A DNA stretch of 64,000 nucleotides from an uncultured Odoribacter sp. (GTDB taxonomy: Bacteria; Bacteroidota; Bacteroidia; Bacteroidales; Marinifilaceae). Both the position numbers and the translations under genes were made by a program. This document shows, in pieces, positions 36,552 through 45,153 of the stretch (the stretch's first letter is position 1; the number at the start of each line of letters is the position of its first letter). Where the stretch lies: NCBI GenBank assembly GCA_944321145.1, contig CALUKF010000008.1:1-64000 (forward strand), in the 5' to 3' direction. Under the pieces are notes generated by a model. The model did no database searches, was not told where the DNA came from, and was given only the letters and a program-made list of their open reading frames with translations.

Positions 36552-36575
36552 ATGCTATGCAACAAAACATTGCTT

Positions 36576-37568
36576 ATGGCTGATTGGAAGACGTTAATCG
36601 GTAAATTGAAACAATTCTATAAGGACATCCGCCTGAACAGGAGTATTGTCACTTACCTGATTTGCGTAATCATCGCCTCTATTTTATGGTTTTTGAGCGC
36701 ACTGAATCAGGATTATTCCACAGAACTGACGTATCCCATCAAATACGTCCACTTGCCGGAAGACAAATACTTAATCTGCGAGTTGCCTTCGGAACTGCAA
36801 TTGGAGGTACAGGCAAAAGGGTTCACACTGGTGGGACACCGGGTGAAAACTTCTTTTTTACCCATTAATTTCAACTTTGCACCTTTTGCTGAGTTGTTAG
36901 AAGAAAAGAGGGGGATTTTCGAATATACGCTGAATACGGCAGACATCAAAGACCGCATTGCGGGACAAATCAGTCCTGACATTAAATTGCTTTCCATTTA
37001 TCCGGAAAAACTCGTATTCCAATTCGCGGCTACCAAAGAAAAGAAAATCGCCGTCCGCCCAATGCTGGATTATACGCTGAAAAAACAGTATATCCTAAAC
37101 CAAGTGACGGCAGTGCCGGACAGCGTAATCGTCCGCGGCGCTTCCAACATCATCGACACCCTGCAATATGCCAGCACCGCAGTCTGGTCATTGAAAAATG
37201 CCAACAAGACGCAGCAGAAAGTACTTAAACTGCAAGAAATCGCCAATTGCCAACTTGTGGACAAGAGCGTGGAAGTCACCTTGGAGATCGAGCAATTCAC
37301 TGAAGCGCGGCGCAGCATCCTCATCCAAGCGAAACAGGTGCCAGACTCTATCAACGTACGCCTGTTTCCCGCCTCGGTGGACATCACGTATGACGTAGGG
37401 CTCAGCAAGTACAACAGCCTAAATGACAAAGATTTTATCTTTTCTGTAGACTATCCGGTTGACCCTACGGCACCTTACCTGAAAGTCAAGGCGGAAAAGA
37501 TTCCGGCTTTCATTAAAAACTTAGACTTCAGTCCCCAAAAAGTAGAATACATCTTAGAAAAGAAATAA
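36576..37568 (+). CDS. YbbR-domain membrane-anchored protein
   Basis: This 330-residue protein has an N-terminal membrane segment (about 23-42, IVTYLICVIIASILWFL) followed by YbbR-like beta domains. It contains the YPIKYVHLPEDKY segment and repeated VPDSV-type motifs. YbbR proteins occur with diadenylate-cyclase regulators in other phyla; here the neighbours are yajC and coaE. The ATG at 36576 (MADWKT) is preferred. An ATG at 36552 immediately follows the MITE-like element and would add eight residues. Confidence 0.88.
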   Translation: MADWKTLIGKLKQFYKDIRLNRSIVTYLICVIIASILWFLSALNQDYSTELTYPIKYVHLPEDKYLICELPSELQLEVQAKGFTLVGHRVKTSFLPINFNFAPFAELLEEKRGIFEYTLNTADIKDRIAGQISPDIKLLSIYPEKLVFQFAATKEKKIAVRPMLDYTLKKQYILNQVTAVPDSVIVRGASNIIDTLQYASTAVWSLKNANKTQQKVLKLQEIANCQLVDKSVEVTLEIEQFTEARRSILIQAKQVPDSINVRLFPASVDITYDVGLSKYNSLNDKDFIFSVDYPVDPTAPYLKVKAEKIPAFIKNLDFSPQKVEYILEKK

Positions 37569-37569
37569 T

Positions 37570-38157
37570 ATGAAAAAGATTGGTTTAACAGGCGGCATCG
37601 GCTCCGGGAAAAGCACGATAGCCCAAGTAATCAAACATATAGGCTATCCGGTATACATTGCAGACAAAGAAGCTGCCCGCCTAATGAACAGTTATCCGGA
37701 CATCCGCAAAGACATTACGGAACGGTTAGGCGCCAACTGCTACACGCCAGAAGGACATATCAACAAACCTGTTTTGGCACAAATCATTTTTGAGAACAAG
37801 GAAGCCCTTGAAGAGGTCAACCGCATTGTACATCCGCGTGTCATGGAAGCCTTCGAGCAATGGGCAGCAATTCAATCCGCCTCCCTCGTATTTTGCGAAA
37901 CCGCCATCCTGTATGAAAGCGGGTTGGAGAGATATTTTGATGCTGTCATTTGCGTAACAGCCCCTGAAGAAGTCCGAGTACGGCGCGTAATGGAGCGCGA
38001 CCATTGTGAACTCAAGGATGTCATGGCACGCGTGCGCAATCAAATGGACGAAGACGAGAAATGCCAACGGGCAAACTTTGTCATTTACAACGACGGGGAA
38101 CACATGGCAATCCCTCAAGTTTTGGACGTTCTTCACAAGTTGCAAACCAATCCTTAA
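37570..38157 (+). CDS. coaE: Dephospho-CoA kinase
   Basis: CoaE phosphorylates dephospho-CoA in the last step of coenzyme A synthesis. The 195-residue protein has the P-loop GGIGSGKST (residues 8-16), the DKEAARLM motif near 32 and an NRIVHPRV motif near 84. The HPRV and ATP-binding ERD blocks are intact. Its ATG lies one base after the YbbR gene stop, so the two are translationally coupled. Confidence 0.95.
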   Translation: MKKIGLTGGIGSGKSTIAQVIKHIGYPVYIADKEAARLMNSYPDIRKDITERLGANCYTPEGHINKPVLAQIIFENKEALEEVNRIVHPRVMEAFEQWAAIQSASLVFCETAILYESGLERYFDAVICVTAPEEVRVRRVMERDHCELKDVMARVRNQMDEDEKCQRANFVIYNDGEHMAIPQVLDVLHKLQTNP

Positions 38158-38163
38158 AGCGAA

Positions 38164-38907
38164 ATGGCAAAATACGGAAAATGGATCGGTGCAGGTTTGG
38201 GATTTGTCACAGGCGGACCTTTGGGCGCATTGTTGGGATTATTCATCGGCTCTTTGTTCGACAATGTCAAAACAGTCACCATCGATCCTAATGCACCCCA
38301 CACAGACAGCACGCCCGGAAGTACAGGAAGGGGCGACTTTATGTTCAGCCTCCTGGTGCTTGCTACGGCAATGATGAAAGCCGACGGACGCATCATGCGC
38401 TCGGAATTGGATTACGTGAAAGCGTTTCTGAAACGGAATTTCGGGGTGGAAGCGACTCAGGAAGCTATGGGAATGATTAAAAAGCTCAATGAAACGAGCA
38501 TCCCCCTCCGCGAGGTCTGCATGCAAATACGCTACAACATGGATCCGGCTGCCCGCACACAGTTGCTCTACTTCCTGGTGGAAATTGCTAAAGCCGACGG
38601 CAATGTCTGCACAGAGGAAATCCGGCTGCTGGAACAGATTGCTGACCTGCTCGGCATCGACCGGCGCACTTTCGACTCCATCAAATCCATGCACTATGAC
38701 GACCTGGAGTCTGCCTATAAAATCCTGGGCGTCCCCGCCACGGCAAGCGACGAGGAAGTGAAAAAAGCCTACCGCAAAATGGCATTGGAAAACCATCCGG
38801 ACAAAGTGAGCCACCTCGGCGAGGACATCCGCAAAGCCGCCGAGGAAAAATTCACCCAAATCAACGTTGCTTACGAGAAAATCAAAAAGCAGCGCAATAT
38901 GAACTGA
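38164..38907 (+). CDS. TerB-domain and DnaJ-domain co-chaperone (DjlA-like)
   Basis: This 247-residue protein has an N-terminal glycine-rich hydrophobic segment (about 7-36, [19 protein letters not shown]). A TerB-like helical domain follows (about 60-165, with [16 protein letters not shown]). A C-terminal J domain (about 185-245) carries the essential HPD tripeptide in ENHPDKVSH. The J domain should stimulate Hsp70 (DnaK) ATPase activity. It directly follows coaE by 6 bp. Confidence 0.92.
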   Translation: MAKYGKWIGAGLGFVTGGPLGALLGLFIGSLFDNVKTVTIDPNAPHTDSTPGSTGRGDFMFSLLVLATAMMKADGRIMRSELDYVKAFLKRNFGVEATQEAMGMIKKLNETSIPLREVCMQIRYNMDPAARTQLLYFLVEIAKADGNVCTEEIRLLEQIADLLGIDRRTFDSIKSMHYDDLESAYKILGVPATASDEEVKKAYRKMALENHPDKVSHLGEDIRKAAEEKFTQINVAYEKIKKQRNMN

Positions 38908-38986
38908 AATCGTTCAACCGGCATTTCCGATTGTCGATTAAATAATGTAGTTTTGCAACTCATTTTAAAACATCAAATCTCGTACT

Positions 38987-39394
38987 ATGTTGAAAGAAAT
39001 TTTATCTATTGCGGGGAAACCCGGTTTGCAAAGAATGGTCAGCAACTCATCCAATGCAATTATTGTGGAATCGTTGATAGACGGGAAGCGTTTCCCAGCC
39101 TACTCCAACGCTAAAATTATTGCTTTAGAGGATATTTCCATATATACAGAAACGGAAGACATGCCGTTGAAAGAGGTTTTTAAACGCATGTATGACAAAG
39201 AAGGAGGCAAACAAGCCATTAGCCACAAAGAGCCTAATGAGAAAATCGTAGCTTACTTCAATGAAGTTGTCCCAGAATATGACAAAGAACGGGTTTATAC
39301 TTCCGATATCAAAAAAATCATTCAATGGTATAATCTTTTGGTGTCGAAAGGCATTTTGAATTTCGAGGCCGAAGAGAAAGAAGTTAAAGCCTGA
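38987..39394 (+). CDS. DUF5606 domain protein
   Basis: The 135-residue soluble protein matches a conserved Bacteroidota family of unknown function (DUF5606). The start is LKEILSIAGKPGLQRMVSNS and the middle has FPAYSNAKIIALEDISIYT. A C-terminal helix ends with charged residues. A TAGTTTTG element (38948-38955) in the 79-bp upstream gap could be its -7 box. It precedes the tRNA methyltransferase gene by 2 bp. Confidence 0.85.
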   Translation: MLKEILSIAGKPGLQRMVSNSSNAIIVESLIDGKRFPAYSNAKIIALEDISIYTETEDMPLKEVFKRMYDKEGGKQAISHKEPNEKIVAYFNEVVPEYDKERVYTSDIKKIIQWYNLLVSKGILNFEAEEKEVKA

Positions 39395-39396
39395 AT

Positions 39397-40092
39397 ATGT
39401 TCCGCTTCAAGCAATTCACCGTCCGCCAAGACCGCACAGCCATGAAAGTGGGGACGGACGGCGTATTGCTCGGAGCCTGGGCAGAAGTAGAGGGGGCACA
39501 AAACATCTTAGATATCGGTACAGGCACCGGATTGATTGCACTCATGGCAGCACAAAAAGCCCCCCATGCCCACATTGAAGCCATTGAAATAGAGGGAAAC
39601 GCCTGCCTGCAAGCCCAAGAAAACATCGATGAAAGTCCTTGGCGCGACCGGATTCACCTGACCCAAACTCCTTTACAAGCGTATTATCCGCCCATGGCGT
39701 TTGACTGCATCATTTGCAATCCGCCTTTTTTTGTCCACTCAACAGTTTGCCCGGACAATAGCCGCAGCATGGCGCGCCACTGCAATAGCCTTCCTCACAC
39801 AGAATTAATCGACCATGTAGCACGGCTATTGAAAACAACCGGATATTTTTATGTGATTTTACCTGTTGCCGAAGCCAAAGAATTGACGGCATACGCCCAA
39901 GAGACCGGACTTTTTCCCATTCGCATCACTTACATCCATCCGACCCCTGACAAAGCCCCCAAACGCAGCCTTATCAAATTTGCAAAGACGCCAAGAGCTT
40001 GCCAAGAGAATCATATCGTCATTGAAATATCTCGCCATCAATACACTAAAGAATATATCGAGCTGACAAAAGACTTCTATTTATACCTGTAA
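39397..40092 (+). CDS. tRNA1(Val) (adenine-37-N6)-methyltransferase-like protein (TrmN6/YfiC)
   Basis: This S-adenosylmethionine-dependent methyltransferase is 231 residues long. The binding motif is DIGTGTGLIALMAAQ (about 45-60). The catalytic NPPF motif, in IICNPPFF (about 108), marks N6-adenine/N-methyltransferases acting on RNA or protein. The YfiC assignment rests on N-terminal QDRTAMKVGTDGVLLGAW, typical of this family. It follows DUF5606 with a 2-bp gap. Confidence 0.88.
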   Translation: MFRFKQFTVRQDRTAMKVGTDGVLLGAWAEVEGAQNILDIGTGTGLIALMAAQKAPHAHIEAIEIEGNACLQAQENIDESPWRDRIHLTQTPLQAYYPPMAFDCIICNPPFFVHSTVCPDNSRSMARHCNSLPHTELIDHVARLLKTTGYFYVILPVAEAKELTAYAQETGLFPIRITYIHPTPDKAPKRSLIKFAKTPRACQENHIVIEISRHQYTKEYIELTKDFYLYL

Positions 40093-40183
40093 AACTCATA
40101 CTTATTAGAAGAGCGTTCCTTTATAAAGGAAATTTCATGAAACATTTAACAATCCATTAACTCCCAGTTCCCAAAAACAGCCG

Positions 40184-40191
40184 TACCTTTG
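40184..40191 (+). promoter_or_regulatory. -7 box (TACCTTTG) in the 265-bp gap before the ROK kinase
   Basis: TACCTTTG matches the -7 consensus, but no -33 TTG lies 19-21 bp upstream. A hairpin-type terminator at 40263-40292 lies between it and the next gene, so it may drive a short leader RNA rather than the kinase. Confidence 0.4.
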
Positions 40192-40262
40192 TCATGTCAA
40201 AACAAGATAAAAGACACGTTTTTTTTCATAAGTTTGTATGTTTAGGTTAGTAGTTAGTAATT

Positions 40263-40292
40263 AATAAGGGGTCGGGCAACCGACCTCTTATT
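40263..40292 (+). terminator. Hairpin upstream of the ROK kinase
   Basis: A 13-bp stem with one G-T pair, aataaggggtcgg/ccgacctcttatt, encloses gcaa and is followed by a T-rich stretch. It lies 170 bp after the methyltransferase gene and 65 bp before the kinase. It could be a terminator or, with the -7 box upstream, an attenuator of a leader transcript. Confidence 0.65.
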
Positions 40293-40357
40293 ATTTTGTG
40301 TATCTTTATCCCCGTAAATACAACGTATATTTTAAACGAACATAATAACGATTCAAG

Positions 40358-41323
40358 ATGAAAACAGAAGTCGCATTAGGCATTGACATCGGCGGCACCA
40401 ATACCGCTTTTGGATTTATCGACCAAGAAGGGAATTATTTGGCAGAAGGGAACATTGCTACCAATAACCATGAGGACATCAGGGATTACCTGAAAGAACT
40501 TCACATGGCAATTGAAAATACATTGGATACCATCCGTGACCATGCTGTCTTAGTGGGCATCGGCATCGGCGCCCCAAGTGCAAACCATCTGCAAGGCACG
40601 ATTGATCATGCCGTTAACTTGAGATGGGAAGGGGTGATTCCTTTCTGCGACATGATGCAGGAGTATTATCCCGGAATTCCGGTGGTTATTGACAATGATG
40701 CCAACGCTGCCACGATCGGTGAAATGGTATATGGCGGAGCCAAAGGCATGAAAGATTTTATCATGATTACTTTGGGGACTGGCGTAGGCAGCGGTTTTGT
40801 TGCTAACGGGCAAATGATATACGGGCATGACGGGTTTGCCGGAGAATTCGGCCATATCATTGTTTCGCCCAACGGACGCCAATGCGGTTGCGGGCGTTGT
40901 GGCTGTTTGGAAACATACGTGTCAGCAACCGGCGTCAAACGAAGCGCTTATAAAATGATGGCAAAATACAACTACCCGAGCGAACTGCGGAACATCCCAT
41001 TCAATGAAATGACTTCCAAAACAATTTGTGATGCAGCTCTCAAAGGCGACCTGATTGCCATCAATACATTCAAATACACAGCTAAAATGCTGGGGGAGGC
41101 TTTGGCAAATATTGTTGCCATCACAAGCCCGGAAGCCATTTTCCTCATGGGCGGACTGGCTAAAGCAGGCGACTTGCTTTTCAAACCGACTAAAGAACAC
41201 ATGGAAATGAACATGTTGAAAATGTTCAGCAACAAAGTAAAATTATTGCCTTCGCAATTAACTAAAAACGTAGCTATATACGGAGCAGCTGCTTTGGTAT
41301 GGGCTGAATTAAAAAGACTATAA
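40358..41323 (+). CDS. ROK-family glucokinase
   Basis: This 321-residue sugar kinase phosphorylates glucose or a related hexose. The ATP-binding motif GIDIGGTNTAFGFID is at 8-22. The catalytic-Asp region has VIDNDANAATIGE (about 110), and the zinc-binding CGCGRCGCLE is at about 173. There is no DNA-binding domain, so it is a kinase rather than a ROK repressor. An upstream hairpin at 40263-40292 may regulate or insulate it. Confidence 0.92.
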   Translation: MKTEVALGIDIGGTNTAFGFIDQEGNYLAEGNIATNNHEDIRDYLKELHMAIENTLDTIRDHAVLVGIGIGAPSANHLQGTIDHAVNLRWEGVIPFCDMMQEYYPGIPVVIDNDANAATIGEMVYGGAKGMKDFIMITLGTGVGSGFVANGQMIYGHDGFAGEFGHIIVSPNGRQCGCGRCGCLETYVSATGVKRSAYKMMAKYNYPSELRNIPFNEMTSKTICDAALKGDLIAINTFKYTAKMLGEALANIVAITSPEAIFLMGGLAKAGDLLFKPTKEHMEMNMLKMFSNKVKLLPSQLTKNVAIYGAAALVWAELKRL

Positions 41324-41330
41324 GTAATTA

Positions 41331-41354
41331 GCCGAAAGCCTTAAGGCTTTCGGC
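41331..41354. terminator. Perfect palindrome after the ROK kinase
   Basis: The 24-bp palindrome has 10-bp arms gccgaaagcc/ggctttcggc around ttaa, 7 bp after the stop codon. It has no strong T-tract, so termination may be weak. Confidence 0.6.
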
Positions 41355-41377
41355 ATTCCCACATAAAACATCCGGTC

Positions 41378-42790
41378 ATGAAAAACATTCATATAGCACT
41401 CTTTTTCTGGTTAGTATGTTGCTTTTTCTGCTGCCAACCCCAAGAAGACGATTTAAAAATAACGGAATATGTCGACCCCTTTGCCCTATCCCTCGACAAC
41501 AGCCCGGAAGCAGTCGTCCCTTTCGGAGCCATTCGGTTAGGAGCAGAAACAGAGAATAACCATATTCGTGCATTGGCGTTATATCATTCCACTGAAAACC
41601 AAGGACAATCAAGCCATGCCATCCGTTTTTTACCAATTACAACCCAACCGACCGGAAATGTCCTTCCCCAAACTTATGCAGAGTCTAACTTTGCATCCTA
41701 TTCCAAAGAACAAGCCAAACCGGGTTATTATGCCGTTTGTTTAGATAACGGCATTAACATAGAAGCTGCCGTCACCGAACATTGCGGCATTATGTATTAT
41801 CAATACCCCAAGGATTCGCAGCATGCCCTGCTCATCAACTTGTTGCCATTTAGCCCTCAAGACAGTGTGCAAACCCGAATATGGAAAATCAATCAACGAA
41901 CTTTAGAGGGATATTGCAAAAAACTACGCAATGGGAATGAACAGCAACTTTATTTCGTCATTGAATTCTCACAAGATTGCAAAGCATTAATTGGAGAACA
42001 AACCTTTGAGACACTGGATGATGACCGGGAATTTATAGCCAAGGGCTGTTGCATTTGGCTCGATTTTGGCAAAAGAACCGATCAAATATTAGTCAAAGCA
42101 AGCCTTTCTACGGTCAATACCGAAGGTGCTGCTGCCAATCTTGAAAAAGAATTGTCCCACTGGAGTTTTGATAAAGTAGAGCGGGATGCCAAGCAAGCCT
42201 GGAAACGCGAATTGCAAAAAGTGAAAGTAGAGGGAAAAGACAAAAACTTACTCAAAACATTTTATACCGATTTGTACCAAGCCTACATGACTCCAGCCAT
42301 TTTCTCTGATGTCAACGGTAACTACAAAGGACCCGATGGTGAAATCCACAGTGCCCATAAATATATCCACTATGCAGTATCTCCTCCTTGGAACGAATGG
42401 GAAGACATCTCGCCCCTGCTGTCAATTACACAGAAAAAAAGAGTACGCGACATGCTTAAATCTTCTCAAAATGACCTGCGTTTTTTCGTACCTGCCGATA
42501 CTTTACCACAACCTAACGATACCATTGCACACAAATTGCTAACAGCAATGGGCATTGCTCCCATCGAACCTTATGGCAACAGGTATCAGCTGGTCGTACC
42601 ATCCTTTGACCGGATTGTCATTCATTTAGGACAAGAAAAACGCTTCGTCATCACAGTTGAAAAAGAATCAGAGGCAGATGTCTATATTGAGGAAGTATGG
42701 TTGAATAAACGGAAATTAGACCGCCTTTGGATTACGGATGACGAAATTATGCTAGGAGGGAAACTGAATTTTGTTTTGACAAATGAATGA
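41378..42790 (+). CDS. GH92-related lipoprotein lacking the catalytic region
   Basis: This 470-residue protein has an atypical lipobox (FFCC, about Cys18/19) and clear GH92 (alpha-mannosidase) landmarks. They are YVDPF and VPFGAIRLG (about 31-56), VTEHCGIMYYQYP (about 132), TFYTDLYQAYMTPAIFSDVNGNY (294-316) and WEDISPLLSITQKKRVRDML (341-360). Family members run about 700-750 residues. Here the sequence jumps to the late motif AMGIAPIEPYG (390-400), so about 250-300 residues bearing the catalytic helices and acidic residues are missing. The frame stays open. It is probably not an active mannosidase; it could bind glycans or be a relic. Confidence 0.72.
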   Translation: MKNIHIALFFWLVCCFFCCQPQEDDLKITEYVDPFALSLDNSPEAVVPFGAIRLGAETENNHIRALALYHSTENQGQSSHAIRFLPITTQPTGNVLPQTYAESNFASYSKEQAKPGYYAVCLDNGINIEAAVTEHCGIMYYQYPKDSQHALLINLLPFSPQDSVQTRIWKINQRTLEGYCKKLRNGNEQQLYFVIEFSQDCKALIGEQTFETLDDDREFIAKGCCIWLDFGKRTDQILVKASLSTVNTEGAAANLEKELSHWSFDKVERDAKQAWKRELQKVKVEGKDKNLLKTFYTDLYQAYMTPAIFSDVNGNYKGPDGEIHSAHKYIHYAVSPPWNEWEDISPLLSITQKKRVRDMLKSSQNDLRFFVPADTLPQPNDTIAHKLLTAMGIAPIEPYGNRYQLVVPSFDRIVIHLGQEKRFVITVEKESEADVYIEEVWLNKRKLDRLWITDDEIMLGGKLNFVLTNE

Positions 42791-42840
42791 AAGTTCAGAG
42801 CTTCTCGCTATTTTTGCAGAGAAATTGAAATGATTTAAAA

Positions 42841-44253
42841 ATGCAATTACCATTAGAACATCCTGTTTTCAAAATATTATCCGAAATCGTACAAGAACAA
42901 GGTTTAGAAGCGTATGTTATTGGAGGTTATGTACGTGATTTGTTATTGCAACGCCCTTCAAAAGACATTGACATTGTAGTACACGGCAGTGGAATTGGAT
43001 TAGCCGAAGAAGCAGCACGCCGATTAGGGGGCTTGCATGTGACGGTTTTTAAAAATTTCGGTACAGCCATGTTTCGGTACCAAGGTGAAGAAATTGAATT
43101 TGTAGGAGCACGGCGGGAATCATATCGGGCAAACTCCCGCAAACCCATTGTAGAGGAAGGTACAATTGATGACGACCAAAAACGCCGCGACTTTACCATT
43201 AACGCACTTGCCATTTCATTGAATCCCTCAAATTACGGCACTTTAATTGACCCGTTTGGCGGACTGCAACACTTGGAAGAGAGACTGATAAAAACACCGT
43301 TGGAACCCGGAGTTACTTTTTCCGACGATCCCTTGCGCATGATGCGGGCGATTCGGTTTGCCTCACAATTGAATTTCCAAATCGAAGAAAACACCTATGA
43401 AGCCATCAAGGCATTCAGTTTTCGACTTCCCATTATTTCCGTAGAACGGATTATGGAAGAATTTAATAAAATCATGCTTTCACCGGAGCCGTCACGAGGC
43501 ATTTCCATGTTGGAAGAAACAGGATTGTTGAAAAAATTTTTTCCAGAACTCATTGCATTAAAAGGAGTGGAATGTGTTGATGGCATTAAACACAAAGACA
43601 ACTTCTATCATACGCTAACAGTCCTTGACACCGTGGCATTGTACAGTAATGATTTATGGCTCCGATGGGCAGCCTTGTTACATGATATCGGGAAGCCTGC
43701 CACCAAAAAATATGTCAAAGGTTCTGGATGGACTTTTTACGGACACAATCATGTAGGAGAACGCATGACTGCTAAAATTTTCAATCGCTTGAAATTGCCT
43801 CAAAACGAGAAAATGAAATATGTCCAGAAATTAGTCAATCTACACATGCGCCCCATCGTACTGAGCGAGGAAGGAGTGACAGACTCGGCGGTCCGCCGCT
43901 TACTATTTGACGCAGGCGATGACATTGACGATTTAATGACCTTAGCAGAGGCGGACATTACTTCCAAAAACGAAGAGAAGGTGAAACGCTTCCTCAAAAA
44001 CTTTCAAATTGTCCGCAGCAAACTGAAAGAAGTCGAAGAAAAAGACTCCATCCGTAACTTCCAGCCTCCTGTGACAGGAGAAGAAATCATGGCAACTTAC
44101 GGCATCCCTCCCTGCAAAGCCATCGGAGAAATCAAAAATGCCATCAAAGAAGCCATTCTTGAAGGCATCATCGGCAACAATCACGAAGAAGCTCATGCCT
44201 ATATGCAAAAAATTGCTCCGGAAATCCTTGCCAGGCTACAGCCCAAGAAATAA
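42841..44253 (+). CDS. cca: CCA-adding tRNA nucleotidyltransferase with HD domain
   Basis: The 470-residue enzyme adds the 3' CCA to tRNAs, needed here since the tRNA genes in this window lack encoded CCA. The nucleotidyltransferase head has YVIGGYVRDLLL (about 22) and the catalytic DIDIVV (about 42). RRDFTINALA is near 117. A C-terminal HD phosphohydrolase domain carries LLHDIGKP (about 280), and an NxDxH-type helix HNHVGERMTAKIF follows. Poly(A) polymerase is the alternative, but the long form with HD fits Bacteroidota Cca. Confidence 0.9.
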   Translation: MQLPLEHPVFKILSEIVQEQGLEAYVIGGYVRDLLLQRPSKDIDIVVHGSGIGLAEEAARRLGGLHVTVFKNFGTAMFRYQGEEIEFVGARRESYRANSRKPIVEEGTIDDDQKRRDFTINALAISLNPSNYGTLIDPFGGLQHLEERLIKTPLEPGVTFSDDPLRMMRAIRFASQLNFQIEENTYEAIKAFSFRLPIISVERIMEEFNKIMLSPEPSRGISMLEETGLLKKFFPELIALKGVECVDGIKHKDNFYHTLTVLDTVALYSNDLWLRWAALLHDIGKPATKKYVKGSGWTFYGHNHVGERMTAKIFNRLKLPQNEKMKYVQKLVNLHMRPIVLSEEGVTDSAVRRLLFDAGDDIDDLMTLAEADITSKNEEKVKRFLKNFQIVRSKLKEVEEKDSIRNFQPPVTGEEIMATYGIPPCKAIGEIKNAIKEAILEGIIGNNHEEAHAYMQKIAPEILARLQPKK

Positions 44254-44259
44254 ACAATA

Positions 44260-45153
44260 TCAGTCTATTTCTTTGGGTACAACCACCTTCAAAATCGCCG
44301 GCATGATTTCTAAATGCAGTGGAGAATTCATTGCATAAGAGTCACCATCGATATGGACATAGGTAATATCACCTTCCACCACTGCTTCCTTGCATTGGAT
44401 TTCCCTGAAATAGGAAAGTTTATAAAGTTTTGAACTAATCATGAAAAGCAACGACCAAATAATCTCAAAAAACGCCGGACGTTTCAAAATACAAATATCC
44501 AACAATCCGTCGCGAACAGAAGCGTGAGGAGCAATATAAGCATTATTCCCATATTGGGACGTATTGGCAAAACTGAGTATAAAACAACTCACTCTCATAG
44601 ATTTACCATCACACGTGATTTTATATTTCCGTTCCGGATAACGATACCAAAGTTTCAGAGCAGCATAAATATACGAAAACACTCCACGCAATTTCAAGTG
44701 ATTGAACTCTCGGGCTACTTCAGCATCAAAGCCTGCCCCACTAACATTCAAAGAATATTTATCATTGACACGCAATACATCAATCATGGCATATTGCTCT
44801 GTCAAGACCTGCCGCAAAGCCTTAGACATAAAAATGGAATACCCCAGATGCCTGGCAAAACCATTGCCGCTACCGAGAGATACTACCGCGAAAGCAATGT
44901 CGCTACCACACAATGCGCTACCGACCTCATTGACCGTACCGTCCCCGCCAACAGCCACAATATGGGTATATTTGCCGGAAATCCGTGCCGCTTCCACCAA
45001 TTTACGGGCATGACCGGCATAAGCGGTAAATTCAATGTCATAATCTACGTCATCATACTCCGGCAATCTCCGGATTTTCTCAGGCAATTCTTTGCCTAAA
45101 CCTAATCCGGAGATTGGATTGACAATAAAGAGTATATGACGGCGAGTGCTCAT
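44260..45153 (-). CDS. Diacylglycerol kinase-family lipid kinase
   Basis: This 297-residue protein has the DAGK catalytic domain: NPISGLG near residue 12 and the glycine-rich GGDGTVNEVG near 70. Conserved LGSGNGFARHLG is near 92 and a late hydrophobic GLLDICIL segment is present. It likely phosphorylates diacylglycerol or a related lipid. Its ATG overlaps the ugd stop by 4 bp (ATGA), so it is translationally coupled to ugd. Confidence 0.9.
   Translation of the reverse strand: MSTRRHILFIVNPISGLGLGKELPEKIRRLPEYDDVDYDIEFTAYAGHARKLVEAARISGKYTHIVAVGGDGTVNEVGSALCGSDIAFAVVSLGSGNGFARHLGYSIFMSKALRQVLTEQYAMIDVLRVNDKYSLNVSGAGFDAEVAREFNHLKLRGVFSYIYAALKLWYRYPERKYKITCDGKSMRVSCFILSFANTSQYGNNAYIAPHASVRDGLLDICILKRPAFFEIIWSLLFMISSKLYKLSYFREIQCKEAVVEGDITYVHIDGDSYAMNSPLHLEIMPAILKVVVPKEID

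Noticed and set aside
41378..42790. Intact GH92 alpha-mannosidase
   Set aside because: N- and C-terminal landmarks are present but the catalytic region between them is missing and the protein is only 470 residues, against about 700-750 for the family.
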